From Flavobacteriales bacterium (lineage in GTDB: Bacteria > Bacteroidota > Bacteroidia > DT-38), in contig JABSPQ010000228.1 in NCBI GenBank assembly GCA_013214205.1, positions 1 to 49,138 on the forward strand: a stretch of 49,138 nt of DNA, written 5' to 3'. Position 1 is the first letter of the stretch. Each line of letters opens with the position of its first letter. The translations under genes were made by a program, and so were the position numbers. Of this stretch, positions 35,965 to 43,455 are shown in pieces. The notes below the pieces were generated by a model, which was not told where the DNA came from, ran no database searches, and saw only the letters and a program-made list of their open reading frames with translations.

Positions 35965-37176
35965 TTAGTTGGCTATAATTTCGAACTCGATACGACGGTT
36001 GTCGTGGCGGCCTTCTTCGGTATCGTTGGTAGACATAGGCTGAACTTCGCCATAACCTGCGTACTCCAATCTGTCTTTTTTGATGCTGTTGCTAATTAGA
36101 TATTGCACTACAGTTCGTGCTCTATTTTCCGAAAGTTTTTGGTTGTAAGTATCGCTACCCTTGCTATCTGTGTGCCCTCCTATTCTGATTCTTAAAGAAG
36201 GCATATCATTTAACAGCTTAACCAATTTTTGAAGCTCAGCATTTGAATCTGGTGTTAAATCGTATTTGTCGAAAGGGAAGAAAATATTTCTCAATACAAT
36301 CTTCTGACCAACCGTAAAACGCTTTAAATCGATGTCTTTAATAATTTCCTTAAACCCAACATCGTTATTCGGGATATTCACATTTTCTGAGTGAAACAAA
36401 TAATCTTCTTTATTTACCGAAATCCCATAATTTCGTCCAGCGGGCAGCGAAACTAAATATTTTCCTGATGTTCCATTCGACCTAAAGGTTGCCACTCTTT
36501 CGTTTTTAGCATTATCTATAATTTCGATTGTCGCCTCTAGCGGCTCACCAGTAGCCTTATCAGAAATAACACCTTTTAAAATTGTAAGGTTACTGGTTCT
36601 AATTTTGATTTTCTTGGCAATTACTTTCTCCTTTACCGGACTAGCTAGACTGGCCAATAAATTATCTTCTCCGTTAAGTATAGGCTCTTTCTCTGGCCCT
36701 AAAAACGTGATAACATAAATATCCATCACTCCAAAGCCATCCTTTTTAATTGACGCATAGTAACCTGTTTTACCACTGCCACCAATTACAAAAAAGTTGT
36801 CGTCGTGTGCACTATTAATTGGATATCCAATATTCTCTGGCACGCCCCATTGTTTGTTTTTGTAAGTCAACTTAAAAATATCATAACCCCCCATTGTATT
36901 GTGCCCCTTAGAACTAAAGTACAATGTTCTTCCATCGGGATGCATGTATACACAGTCCTCATCGTACTCTGTATTTATATTTGGCCCCAAGTTTCTGGCA
37001 GGGCCCCATTTCTCCTTATCCTCGTCCCAAAAACTCATATAGATATCATGCATGCCGTATGAATCCTCTATTTTATCACTAACGAAATACAGTATTTTAG
37101 AATCGAATGAATAACAGGCAGACGTTTCGTGAAACTCCGTATTGATGTTCTTTCCCAATTTTTCGGTCGAGACCAC
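35965..37176 (-). CDS. PorE-like OmpA family protein, C-terminal part (frameshifted)
   Basis: This frame holds the rest of a PorE-like protein whose first part is in another frame (37068-38027). It contains PD40/WD40-like propeller repeats (INTEFHETSACYSFDSK, YDEDCVYMHPDGRTLYFSS, SAHDDNFFVIGG). A carboxypeptidase-regulatory-like domain follows (LKGVISDKATGEPLEATIEI). The C-terminal OmpA domain (RNIFFPFDKYDLTPDS, GGHTDSKGSDTYNQKLSENRA) has the Asp/Arg residues that bind peptidoglycan. The nominal ATG at 37176 is artificial, since family sequence continues upstream in the other frame. T9SS protein PorE has the same TPR-propeller-CRD-OmpA order, so a role in anchoring secretion or envelope machinery is plausible if the gene is functional. 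Confidence 0.75.
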   Translation of the reverse strand: MVSTEKLGKNINTEFHETSACYSFDSKILYFVSDKIEDSYGMHDIYMSFWDEDKEKWGPARNLGPNINTEYDEDCVYMHPDGRTLYFSSKGHNTMGGYDIFKLTYKNKQWGVPENIGYPINSAHDDNFFVIGGSGKTGYYASIKKDGFGVMDIYVITFLGPEKEPILNGEDNLLASLASPVKEKVIAKKIKIRTSNLTILKGVISDKATGEPLEATIEIIDNAKNERVATFRSNGTSGKYLVSLPAGRNYGISVNKEDYLFHSENVNIPNNDVGFKEIIKDIDLKRFTVGQKIVLRNIFFPFDKYDLTPDSNAELQKLVKLLNDMPSLRIRIGGHTDSKGSDTYNQKLSENRARTVVQYLISNSIKKDRLEYAGYGEVQPMSTNDTEEGRHDNRRIEFEIIAN

Positions 37177-38027
37177 TCAGTTCCTTTCAGCTTACATTCA
37201 TACAAATCGCCATGACCAACCTTGTCATCAATATAAATCATCATCCTTTGCCCGTCGGGGGATAAACCTACACTAGCATCGTGGCCAGTGGTGTTAATTG
37301 GTTTGCTAATATTCTCAAGCGCTGTCCACTCCCCATCCACGTGATGTGAGATATAAACATCCTCCATATAATCATTTATACCCTCGTCTTTTTTACCACC
37401 TGTTGTTGCCGGTCTTCGCGAGGTAATCATCATCACAGATTCGTCGGCAGTAATTACGGGTGCATATTCTTGAAACGACGTATTAATAGATGCTCCAATA
37501 TTATCGATAAACACCCTTACAGGATTTTTTATGAGCTCTATTCCCGTCTTACATTCTTCTATATTCTTAGTTACCTTGGCTCTTCTGTTATTCGAAACTT
37601 TATCGGTATAAGTTTCTTGGTATTTCTCGAAGTGCTTAATCGCATCATCCAATTGCAGATTACAATGGTATGCTTGGCCTAAGTAATAAAGTATGTCGGG
37701 ATGAATATTGGGGTTTAACTTATAAGCACTTTGCAAATAGCTTAAGCATCTCTTATCTCTTTTTAGCAGCACGTAAGTTCTACCAATCTTAAAATTAAGT
37801 TTCGCATTGCTAGGGTTAAACAAAAAGGCAATTAAATAATGCTTAATGGCATTTTTATAACCAGGAAAACCGTAGAGAAATTGCATATCGCCTTGCTTAA
37901 TTTCCTTAACTGCTTCCTTAAATCCAGCTTTATCATCGGGGAAATTATCCTTTAAAAAATTCACGTTTTGTGAGTAACACTGAAGTGCTAAACATAAGGT
38001 GACAAATATTAAAAGTAATTTCTTCAT
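37068..38027 (-). CDS. PorE-like OmpA family protein, N-terminal part (frameshifted)
   Basis: The frame starts with a signal peptide (MKKLLLIFVTLCLALQCYSQ), then TPR units (NPSNAKLNFKIGRTYVLL, HPDILYYLGQAYHCNLQLDDAIKHFEKY) and the first propeller blades (YAPVITADESVMMITSRR, GHDASVGLSPDGQRMMIYID). After KGTEWSRP it loses family character (KNWERTSIRSF...), while the other frame resumes with EKLGKNINTEF. A single missing base near 37159-37168, beside a run of five A, explains this. The gene starts three bases after the stop of the upstream TPR gene, so both are one transcript. True inactivation and sequencing error cannot be told apart here. Confidence 0.75.
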   Translation of the reverse strand: MKKLLLIFVTLCLALQCYSQNVNFLKDNFPDDKAGFKEAVKEIKQGDMQFLYGFPGYKNAIKHYLIAFLFNPSNAKLNFKIGRTYVLLKRDKRCLSYLQSAYKLNPNIHPDILYYLGQAYHCNLQLDDAIKHFEKYQETYTDKVSNNRRAKVTKNIEECKTGIELIKNPVRVFIDNIGASINTSFQEYAPVITADESVMMITSRRPATTGGKKDEGINDYMEDVYISHHVDGEWTALENISKPINTTGHDASVGLSPDGQRMMIYIDDKVGHGDLYECKLKGTEWSRPKNWERTSIRSFTKRLPVIHSILKYCISLVIK

Positions 38028-38030
38028 CTT

Positions 38031-39125
38031 TTATAGATCACAGCTTTGTTTGATGTAGGACTCACTGTTTTCAACTCCATATTCCCTTGCCTTCTCCCAA
38101 TCGTCGCATGCCCCCTGTGCATTCCTTAGCATTTCCTTAGCAATTCCTCTATTTAAATAAGCATAGCCGTAATCAGAATCTAATTGAAGCGCCTTGTTAC
38201 AATCTTGGATGGCACCTCGATAATCCTTCAACTTTAACTTGGCCGCTGCTCGGTTATTATATGCAAAGGCATATTTAGAATCGGCAGCAATAACCTTTGT
38301 AAAATCCTGAATTGCTCCTTCATAATCTTTGGCTTCAAACTTTGCACTTCCTCTATTATTGATAGCAATTTTGTAAGCAGGTTTCAATTTAATGGCCTTG
38401 GAATATGCGACTATTGCCTCATCAAATTTTTCTAATCTTTTTAAAGCACTACCCAGATTGTTATAAGTAAAAGCCATTTTACTATTAAAACCAACTGCCA
38501 TTTTATAATCCCGTACAGCGCCCTCAAAATCATCTTTCATTCGTTTGGCACTGCCCCTATCGTTATAGGCATGAGCGTACTTTTTTTTGTTTTCAATTGC
38601 TTTGGTGTAATCGGCAATTGCACCATCATAATCTTGTTTTCCAAACTTTAAAACAGCCCTGTAATAGTACGATTCTGAATGAGTCGCATCAATCCCAACA
38701 GACTTCCCAAAATCTTCAATAGCGCCGTCATCATCATCCAATTCAGATCTTACTCTTCCTCTTTGATAATAAGCCAAATGGTTTGAATCGGGATTGAGAT
38801 TTAATACGAAGTCAAAATCAGTTTTTGCCTTTTCAAAATTATGGAGTTCGTTGTTTGATAGACCCCTGTTATAGGCCGCGTTTACAAAAACTGAATCTGA
38901 ATCTAATGCTGCCGTAAAGCTAACAATGGCCGATTTGTAATCGCCTTCATTAAAACTTACAATACCATCGTTATAAAGTTTTTCCGCAGCCGAATTAATG
39001 GTATCACCAGCATATTTTACGGTGTCCATCGCTTCCTCAATTGCTTGCTGTGTTATAGTATCCTGCGAATAACCAAATAAGTAACACATTGAGAACAAGA
39101 CCACCAAGTAATACTTGTTTTTCAT
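38031..39125 (-). CDS. Exported tetratricopeptide repeat protein
   Basis: This 364-residue protein has a signal peptide (YYLVVLFSMCYLFGYSQ) and then about nine TPR units covering almost the whole chain. The recurring pattern is AYNNRGxAKxxLKDYxGAIQDxxKAIxLD, with DDDDGAIEDF and YAHAYNDRGSAK as examples. TPR arrays bind other proteins; in the periplasm of Bacteroidota they are often part of secretion or motility assemblies. The PorE-like gene follows after three bases, so a shared complex is likely but unproven. TATGTTTG on the minus strand at 39130-39137 resembles a -7 element but is only five bases from the ATG. Confidence 0.85.
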   Translation of the reverse strand: MKNKYYLVVLFSMCYLFGYSQDTITQQAIEEAMDTVKYAGDTINSAAEKLYNDGIVSFNEGDYKSAIVSFTAALDSDSVFVNAAYNRGLSNNELHNFEKAKTDFDFVLNLNPDSNHLAYYQRGRVRSELDDDDGAIEDFGKSVGIDATHSESYYYRAVLKFGKQDYDGAIADYTKAIENKKKYAHAYNDRGSAKRMKDDFEGAVRDYKMAVGFNSKMAFTYNNLGSALKRLEKFDEAIVAYSKAIKLKPAYKIAINNRGSAKFEAKDYEGAIQDFTKVIAADSKYAFAYNNRAAAKLKLKDYRGAIQDCNKALQLDSDYGYAYLNRGIAKEMLRNAQGACDDWEKAREYGVENSESYIKQSCDL

Positions 39126-39267
39126 AAAACAAACATATAAAATTTTACCACACCTTACTAACTTTCAATTTACTCAATCTTAACAATTTCATTTATCATG
39201 CCAAAACTTTTATGAATGAATTTCGTTTCCCTACCTTTAGTTCCAAACATAATTCAATTTATAAAAC

Positions 39268-40353
39268 ATGGCAAAAAAGTCTATCCTCAATACCAAATCA
39301 TTAGCATTTTTAGAAAAATACATCAATAATCCTTCTCCTACAGGCTTTGAAGCCGAAGGGCAGAAAATGTGGTTGAAATACATTACCCCGTATATCGACG
39401 AACACATGGTTGATAATTATGGTACGGTAGTAGGTGTGATTAATCCTAAGGAAAAATTCAAGGTTGTGATTGAAGCACATTCCGATGAAATTTCTTGGTA
39501 TGTCAATTACATTTCTGATGATGGATTTATTTACGTGTGCAGAAACGGTGGCTCTGATCATCAAATTGCACCCTCGAAAAGAGTAAACATCCACACGGAT
39601 AAAAGTATAGTAAAGGCTGTGTTTGGCTGGCCTGCTATCCATACAAGACATGGCGGTAAGGAAGAAACTCCAACGTTGACCAACATATTTTTAGACTGCG
39701 GCTGTACGACTAAAAAGGAAGTAGAAGCATTAGGTGTTTACGTTGGTTGCGTAATTACATATGAAGATGAATTTATGATTTTGAATAAAAATAAATTTGT
39801 TGGAAGGGCTTTAGATAACCGGGCTGGCGGTTTTATGATTGCAGAGGTTGCACGACTTTTAAAGGAAACGAAAACGAAACTACCTTTTGGGCTTTACATC
39901 GTTAATGCTGTTCAAGAAGAAGTTGGTTTACGAGGTGCCGAAATGATCGTTAATAAAATCAAGCCAGATGTAGCCATTATTACTGACGTAACGCACGACA
40001 CGAACACACCGATGATTAAAAAGATTGTTCAGGGTGATATTAAAATGGGAGCAGGCCCTTCTATTACAAGTGGCCCAGCTGTACAACGAAATTTAGAAAA
40101 GTTGATTAAGGATACTGCGGATAAACACAAGATTCCTTTTCAACGTTCAGCTGCCTCTAGAGCAACGGGAACAGATACAGATGCTTTCGCTTTTAACGGA
40201 GAAGGTGTTGTTTCTGCATTGATTTCTTTACCACTTAGATATATGCATACTACCGTAGAAACTGTGCATAGAGATGACGTTGAAAATGTAATAAAATTGA
40301 TATTTGAAACATTAAAGAATATCAAGAAAAACCACAATTTTAAGTACCTATAA
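39268..40353 (+). CDS. M42 family aminopeptidase
   Basis: This 361-residue cytosolic metallopeptidase of the TET/FrvX family trims N-terminal residues from peptides. Metal ligands and catalytic residues are in place: IEAHSDEIS (His and base Asp), GRALDNRAGG (bridging Asp), VNAVQEEVGLRGAEM (catalytic and metal Glu), ITDVTHDTN (Asp), and a late YMHTTVETVHRDD (His). Members form large dodecameric shells. The gene is divergent from the TPR gene; TACCTTTA at 39232-39239 is a one-mismatch -7 candidate 28 bases before the ATG. The ACP phosphodiesterase-like gene follows after 15 bases. Confidence 0.92.
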   Translation: MAKKSILNTKSLAFLEKYINNPSPTGFEAEGQKMWLKYITPYIDEHMVDNYGTVVGVINPKEKFKVVIEAHSDEISWYVNYISDDGFIYVCRNGGSDHQIAPSKRVNIHTDKSIVKAVFGWPAIHTRHGGKEETPTLTNIFLDCGCTTKKEVEALGVYVGCVITYEDEFMILNKNKFVGRALDNRAGGFMIAEVARLLKETKTKLPFGLYIVNAVQEEVGLRGAEMIVNKIKPDVAIITDVTHDTNTPMIKKIVQGDIKMGAGPSITSGPAVQRNLEKLIKDTADKHKIPFQRSAASRATGTDTDAFAFNGEGVVSALISLPLRYMHTTVETVHRDDVENVIKLIFETLKNIKKNHNFKYL

Positions 40354-40368
40354 TCTTATCATTTCTAT

Positions 40369-40965
40369 ATGAATTACTTAGCTCATCTTTATCTTTCTGG
40401 GGATGATGAAGGGCTGCTTATAGGAAATTATGTGGCCGATGCAATGAAAGGCATTAAGGTGTCGAGCTTTAGTGCCGACATTCAACAAGGGATTGCGCTT
40501 CATCGGCATATCGACAGTTTTACAGATCATAATGATCATGTGCGAGAAAGTAAGAAACGGCTTTTTGAGAAGTACAAGCATTATGCTGCTGTGATTGTTG
40601 ATGTGTATTACGATCATTTTCTTGCTAAAAATTGGACCAACTACTCTGATGAACCTTTGGTTGAATACGAGCAAAGGATGTATGATTTACTGACGTTTAA
40701 TAAGATGGTTTTGCCAAGGGATGCAATTTATTTTCTGAAGTATATGATGGATCAGAACCTGTTGTCTAATTATGCCAATTTAGAAACAATTGGAAATAGC
40801 TTATCTGGTTTATCGAGAAGAACAAAGTTTAAATCGAATATGGAATATGCTGTTACTGATTTGGAAGAGGGCTATGATTTATTTCAGGCTGATTTCGAAT
40901 TATTTTTTCCTGAATTGGAGGCAAGCGTAGCAGAGTTTATATTAAAATCTAAGTTTAAAGTTTAA
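40369..40965 (+). CDS. Acyl carrier protein phosphodiesterase-like protein (DUF479/AcpH)
   Basis: This 198-residue protein matches the AcpH/DUF479 layout: MNYLAHLYLS at the N-terminus, IGNYVADAMKG, GIALHRHIDSFTDHN, and VDVYYDHFLAKNW. The conserved His and Asp residues probably form the metal site of an HD-like helical domain. E. coli AcpH removes the 4'-phosphopantetheine arm of acyl carrier protein; whether that activity holds here is not shown. It is probably co-transcribed with the M42 peptidase gene. Its stop lies within the left arm of the hairpin at 40959-41005. Confidence 0.88.
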   Translation: MNYLAHLYLSGDDEGLLIGNYVADAMKGIKVSSFSADIQQGIALHRHIDSFTDHNDHVRESKKRLFEKYKHYAAVIVDVYYDHFLAKNWTNYSDEPLVEYEQRMYDLLTFNKMVLPRDAIYFLKYMMDQNLLSNYANLETIGNSLSGLSRRTKFKSNMEYAVTDLEEGYDLFQADFELFFPELEASVAEFILKSKFKV

Positions 40966-41005
40966 AGTATTAAGTGTAAAGCTTTCTTACTTAACATTTT
41001 AAACT
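40959..41005. terminator. Bidirectional hairpin between convergent genes
   Basis: Arms 40959-40975 and 40989-41005 pair at 15 of 17 positions around a 13-base loop. A second pairing, AAGTGTAAAG (40972-40981) with CTTTACACTT (41004-41013), is an alternative fold. The element sits exactly between the plus-strand ACP phosphodiesterase-like gene and the minus-strand barrel gene, as expected for a shared terminator, although GC content is very low. Tandem TTTAAAG units precede it. Confidence 0.55.
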
Positions 41006-41063
41006 TTACACTTCTCCTTAACCTTTCTTGAATAACGTTGACAATTACTAGTAAGGAAAACTT

Positions 41064-41789
41064 TTATTCGTATTCTCGAATTTCATCGGCATATTTTTCT
41101 ACAGGGAAGTAGTAACGAAAATCGGCTGTAAGGAAGCTCCCAAGGAGGCTAAACTTCTCTCTATTACCAACTGTTGTATGGGTAAGGTAGGCGTTGTAAT
41201 AATTTGAGAATGGCCTTTTATAGGTTGCTCCAAAATAGAATTTCCCTTTATTTCTGGTTCTGTAATCAAACCCTACATTTGCAACCACACCTGGTAGTAC
41301 CCACGATTTTCTTTGCGCATCTAACACAAAGTTTGTATCTGTTGTGGCAACACTAGATGGATACCATTCGACAGCAATGCCGAGCGAATTGTTCATGTAT
41401 ATATTTTCAAAGAGCCTGATATATACCAATGCTGTTAGCGGAATTTCGTAACTAACGATGCCGAAAATAGATTGATTGATAAAGTTTTCTCCTTCTAGTT
41501 TTACTTCGTATCGTCTTTTGATAAAGTTAATGCCCGATTCTACCGAAAATTTCTTGGTGTAATCTCTACGAAATACCATTCCTACAGAATGACCAAAGAG
41601 TCTTTCTATTGAATATTCTACGGCATCTACATGAATGCTTTTTATTGGATCGTCGAGTAAATTACCCGAGATAACTGGCTTAAATTGAATTCCAAATACA
41701 TTGGAAGGGTATTGTTGAGCAACCGCACTGTTTTGAAGAGCGATTAGGATAGAAATACATAATATGATAATGCTTGATTTGTTTACCAT
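41064..41789 (-). CDS. Exported hypothetical protein, probable outer-membrane barrel
   Basis: This 241-residue protein has a clear signal peptide (IIILCISILIALQNSAVAQ). The mature part has alternating hydrophobic and polar strands separated by turns (FGIQFKPVISGN, FSVESGINFIKRRYEV, SLGIAVEWYPSS, GKFYFGATYKRPFSNYY, LLGSFLTADFRYYFPVE), which fits a small outer-membrane beta-barrel. No specific family is recognised. It stands 61 bases downstream of the thioredoxin-like gene in the same direction and might share its transcript. Confidence 0.65.
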   Translation of the reverse strand: MVNKSSIIILCISILIALQNSAVAQQYPSNVFGIQFKPVISGNLLDDPIKSIHVDAVEYSIERLFGHSVGMVFRRDYTKKFSVESGINFIKRRYEVKLEGENFINQSIFGIVSYEIPLTALVYIRLFENIYMNNSLGIAVEWYPSSVATTDTNFVLDAQRKSWVLPGVVANVGFDYRTRNKGKFYFGATYKRPFSNYYNAYLTHTTVGNREKFSLLGSFLTADFRYYFPVEKYADEIREYE

Positions 41790-41849
41790 GAAGTAGTGAC
41801 TGCTTTTATGTATTACCCTTAAATTTTGATTAACCCTAGTTTCGATAAT

Positions 41850-42404
41850 CTATTTCCATTTAATGCTGCATCCTATACTCGGTTTTTGCAGATCGTTAAC
41901 TGGCTCTCCTGCTAAAACTGCATCAAACACAGCTCTAATTTCGGCACCAGTAACAGGCTCTCCGCTTCCAGGTCGAGAGCCATCTAATTGGCCTCGATAG
42001 ATACATTTTAAACCTCCATCAAAAACACTAAAATCGGGGGTACAAACTGCGTCGTAGGCTTTGGCAACATCTTGAGTTTCGTCGTATAAATATGGAAATG
42101 TAAAGCCATATTGTTGTGCAAATTCTTTCATTTTTTCAGGCGAATCTTGCGGATAGTTATCTACGTCGTTTGAACTTATGGCTATAACGGCAAACCCTTT
42201 GGATTCGAAATTGTTTGCCAATTGCACCAACTCCTCCATTATGTGAATAACGTAGGGACAGTGGTTGCAGATAAACATAACGAGTAATCCCTTGTCGACT
42301 TTTATATCTGAGAGGCTTAAGTTTTCGCCTGTAATTGTGTTCGGTAAATCGAATTGAGGTGCTTTAAAGCCTAGTGAAATCGGTGTAGTTTCTGCAGCTG
42401 CCAT
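41850..42404 (-). CDS. Thioredoxin-like/AhpC-TSA family protein
   Basis: This 184-residue thioredoxin-fold protein of the redoxin group has no signal peptide. The redox motif is CNHCPYV in LLVMFICNHCPYVIH, an unusual C-N-H-C active site shared with a known subgroup of redoxin-domain proteins. Other segments are GFKAPQFDLPN and AVCTPDFSVFD with the cis-proline-like region. It probably reduces disulfides or peroxides in the cytosol. TATCTTCG on the minus strand, about 25 bases before the start, is a one-mismatch -7 candidate. Confidence 0.85.
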   Translation of the reverse strand: MAAAETTPISLGFKAPQFDLPNTITGENLSLSDIKVDKGLLVMFICNHCPYVIHIMEELVQLANNFESKGFAVIAISSNDVDNYPQDSPEKMKEFAQQYGFTFPYLYDETQDVAKAYDAVCTPDFSVFDGGLKCIYRGQLDGSRPGSGEPVTGAEIRAVFDAVLAGEPVNDLQKPSIGCSIKWK

Positions 42405-42479
42405 GTATAAATGTTTATGCGAAGATATGTTTTTTCCTTATTCGCTACAGTTAGAGAGCAGGACGAAGAAATTATCTTA

Positions 42480-43352
42480 TTAGAGAAGTGCACCTTTGTT
42501 GCCTCTATATTCTGCTCCATCGCATCCAGTAGCGTCTATTATATAATAGTAAACACCAACAGCAGCCTCTTTACCGTTTTCTGTTATACCGTCCCAGCCT
42601 TCTTCTACTCCTGTCCATTCGTATGTTTTTTGACCTCTTGTATTGAAAATAGATCCTGTAAGTTCGCATATATTAACATGAGTCGTTACAAATTTGTCAT
42701 TGAAACCATCTCCATTTGGTGAGAACACATCTGGAATGGCGAAATATTCACGTGCTTCCACAACAATATGCTTAGATGCCTCATCTATACAAAAGCCATT
42801 GCGTGAAACTTCTAAAATAATCTCAAATTCAGTGTCGCGATAAACTTCACAAGGATGGTTTAATGTTTCCTGATCGGTTGCTATAGATTCTCCATCTATA
42901 AACCATGAGTTTTGATTGTAATCTCCATGGCTAGTATCAATAAATACTACATCAAAAGGTATTAATCCAAATGCATTTCCACCCTTTATTCGAATAAATG
43001 CTCTAATAGAATCTGGTCGAGGAACAAACTCGTAAATCATATATGACTTACAACCACTATCGTCTGTGGCGATTACCCAATAAGCGCTTGTGTTACTACC
43101 TGTTATTCCTGTTACTTGGTTCGAAGTTCCACTAAATGCATTCCATTCGAATGTGCACGAACCTGACCCTCCACTTATAGATGCATAAAGCACGCCATCG
43201 CTTGCTTCGTAGCAGGTAACGGTATCGTGAGTAAGCGTTGCAATAACAGGAGGACTACATTGGCCAAATACTATTGAGTTTGCCAATGTGAATACAATGG
43301 ATAATAAAATAATAATTTGATAAATCCTTTTGAATGGGCTAGGTACTAACAT
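42480..43352 (-). CDS. Mini-adhesin: signal peptide, one SprB-like repeat and CHU_C-type domain
   Basis: This 290-residue exported protein contains a signal peptide (YQIIILLSIVFTLANSIVFGQ), a single SprB-like repeat (DTVTCYEASDGVLYASISGG), a PKD-like middle part and a gliding-motility C-terminal (CHU_C) domain (AIPDVFSPNGDGFNDKF, GWDGITENGKEAAVGVYYYIID). From residue 35 to its end it is collinear with the last ~264 residues of the large adhesin encoded just upstream. Its C-terminus stops at NKGALL, whereas the large protein ends NKGHVTIIR, so the final T9SS sorting residues are absent. It would be exported to the periplasm by Sec; onward passage by T9SS is doubtful. Confidence 0.8.
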   Translation of the reverse strand: MLVPSPFKRIYQIIILLSIVFTLANSIVFGQCSPPVIATLTHDTVTCYEASDGVLYASISGGSGSCTFEWNAFSGTSNQVTGITGSNTSAYWVIATDDSGCKSYMIYEFVPRPDSIRAFIRIKGGNAFGLIPFDVVFIDTSHGDYNQNSWFIDGESIATDQETLNHPCEVYRDTEFEIILEVSRNGFCIDEASKHIVVEAREYFAIPDVFSPNGDGFNDKFVTTHVNICELTGSIFNTRGQKTYEWTGVEEGWDGITENGKEAAVGVYYYIIDATGCDGAEYRGNKGALL

Positions 43353-43389
43353 TTGGAGATGGATGAGCGTTTAGTCTAACGTAAATTAA

Positions 43390-43429
43390 AACATTGTGAC
43401 AACTAATTTACATTATCTGTCACAATGTT
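43390..43429 (-). terminator. Perfect 12-base inverted repeat after the large adhesin gene
   Basis: Arms 43390-43401 and 43418-43429 are perfectly complementary (AACATTGTGACA / TGTCACAATGTT) with a 16-base loop. The element starts 27 bases after the adhesin stop on the minus strand and is followed there by TTTAATTTAC, so a terminator is likely. Because it also lies 38 bases before the mini-adhesin start, an operator role is a real alternative. Confidence 0.55.
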
Positions 43430-43455
43430 CAATTACATTTTTCATAAAGTACTTA

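Noticed and set aside
39130-39137. TATGTTTG as promoter of the TPR gene
   Set aside because: It matches the -7 consensus but lies only five bases from the start codon and has no -33 partner, so it was noted but not listed as a promoter.
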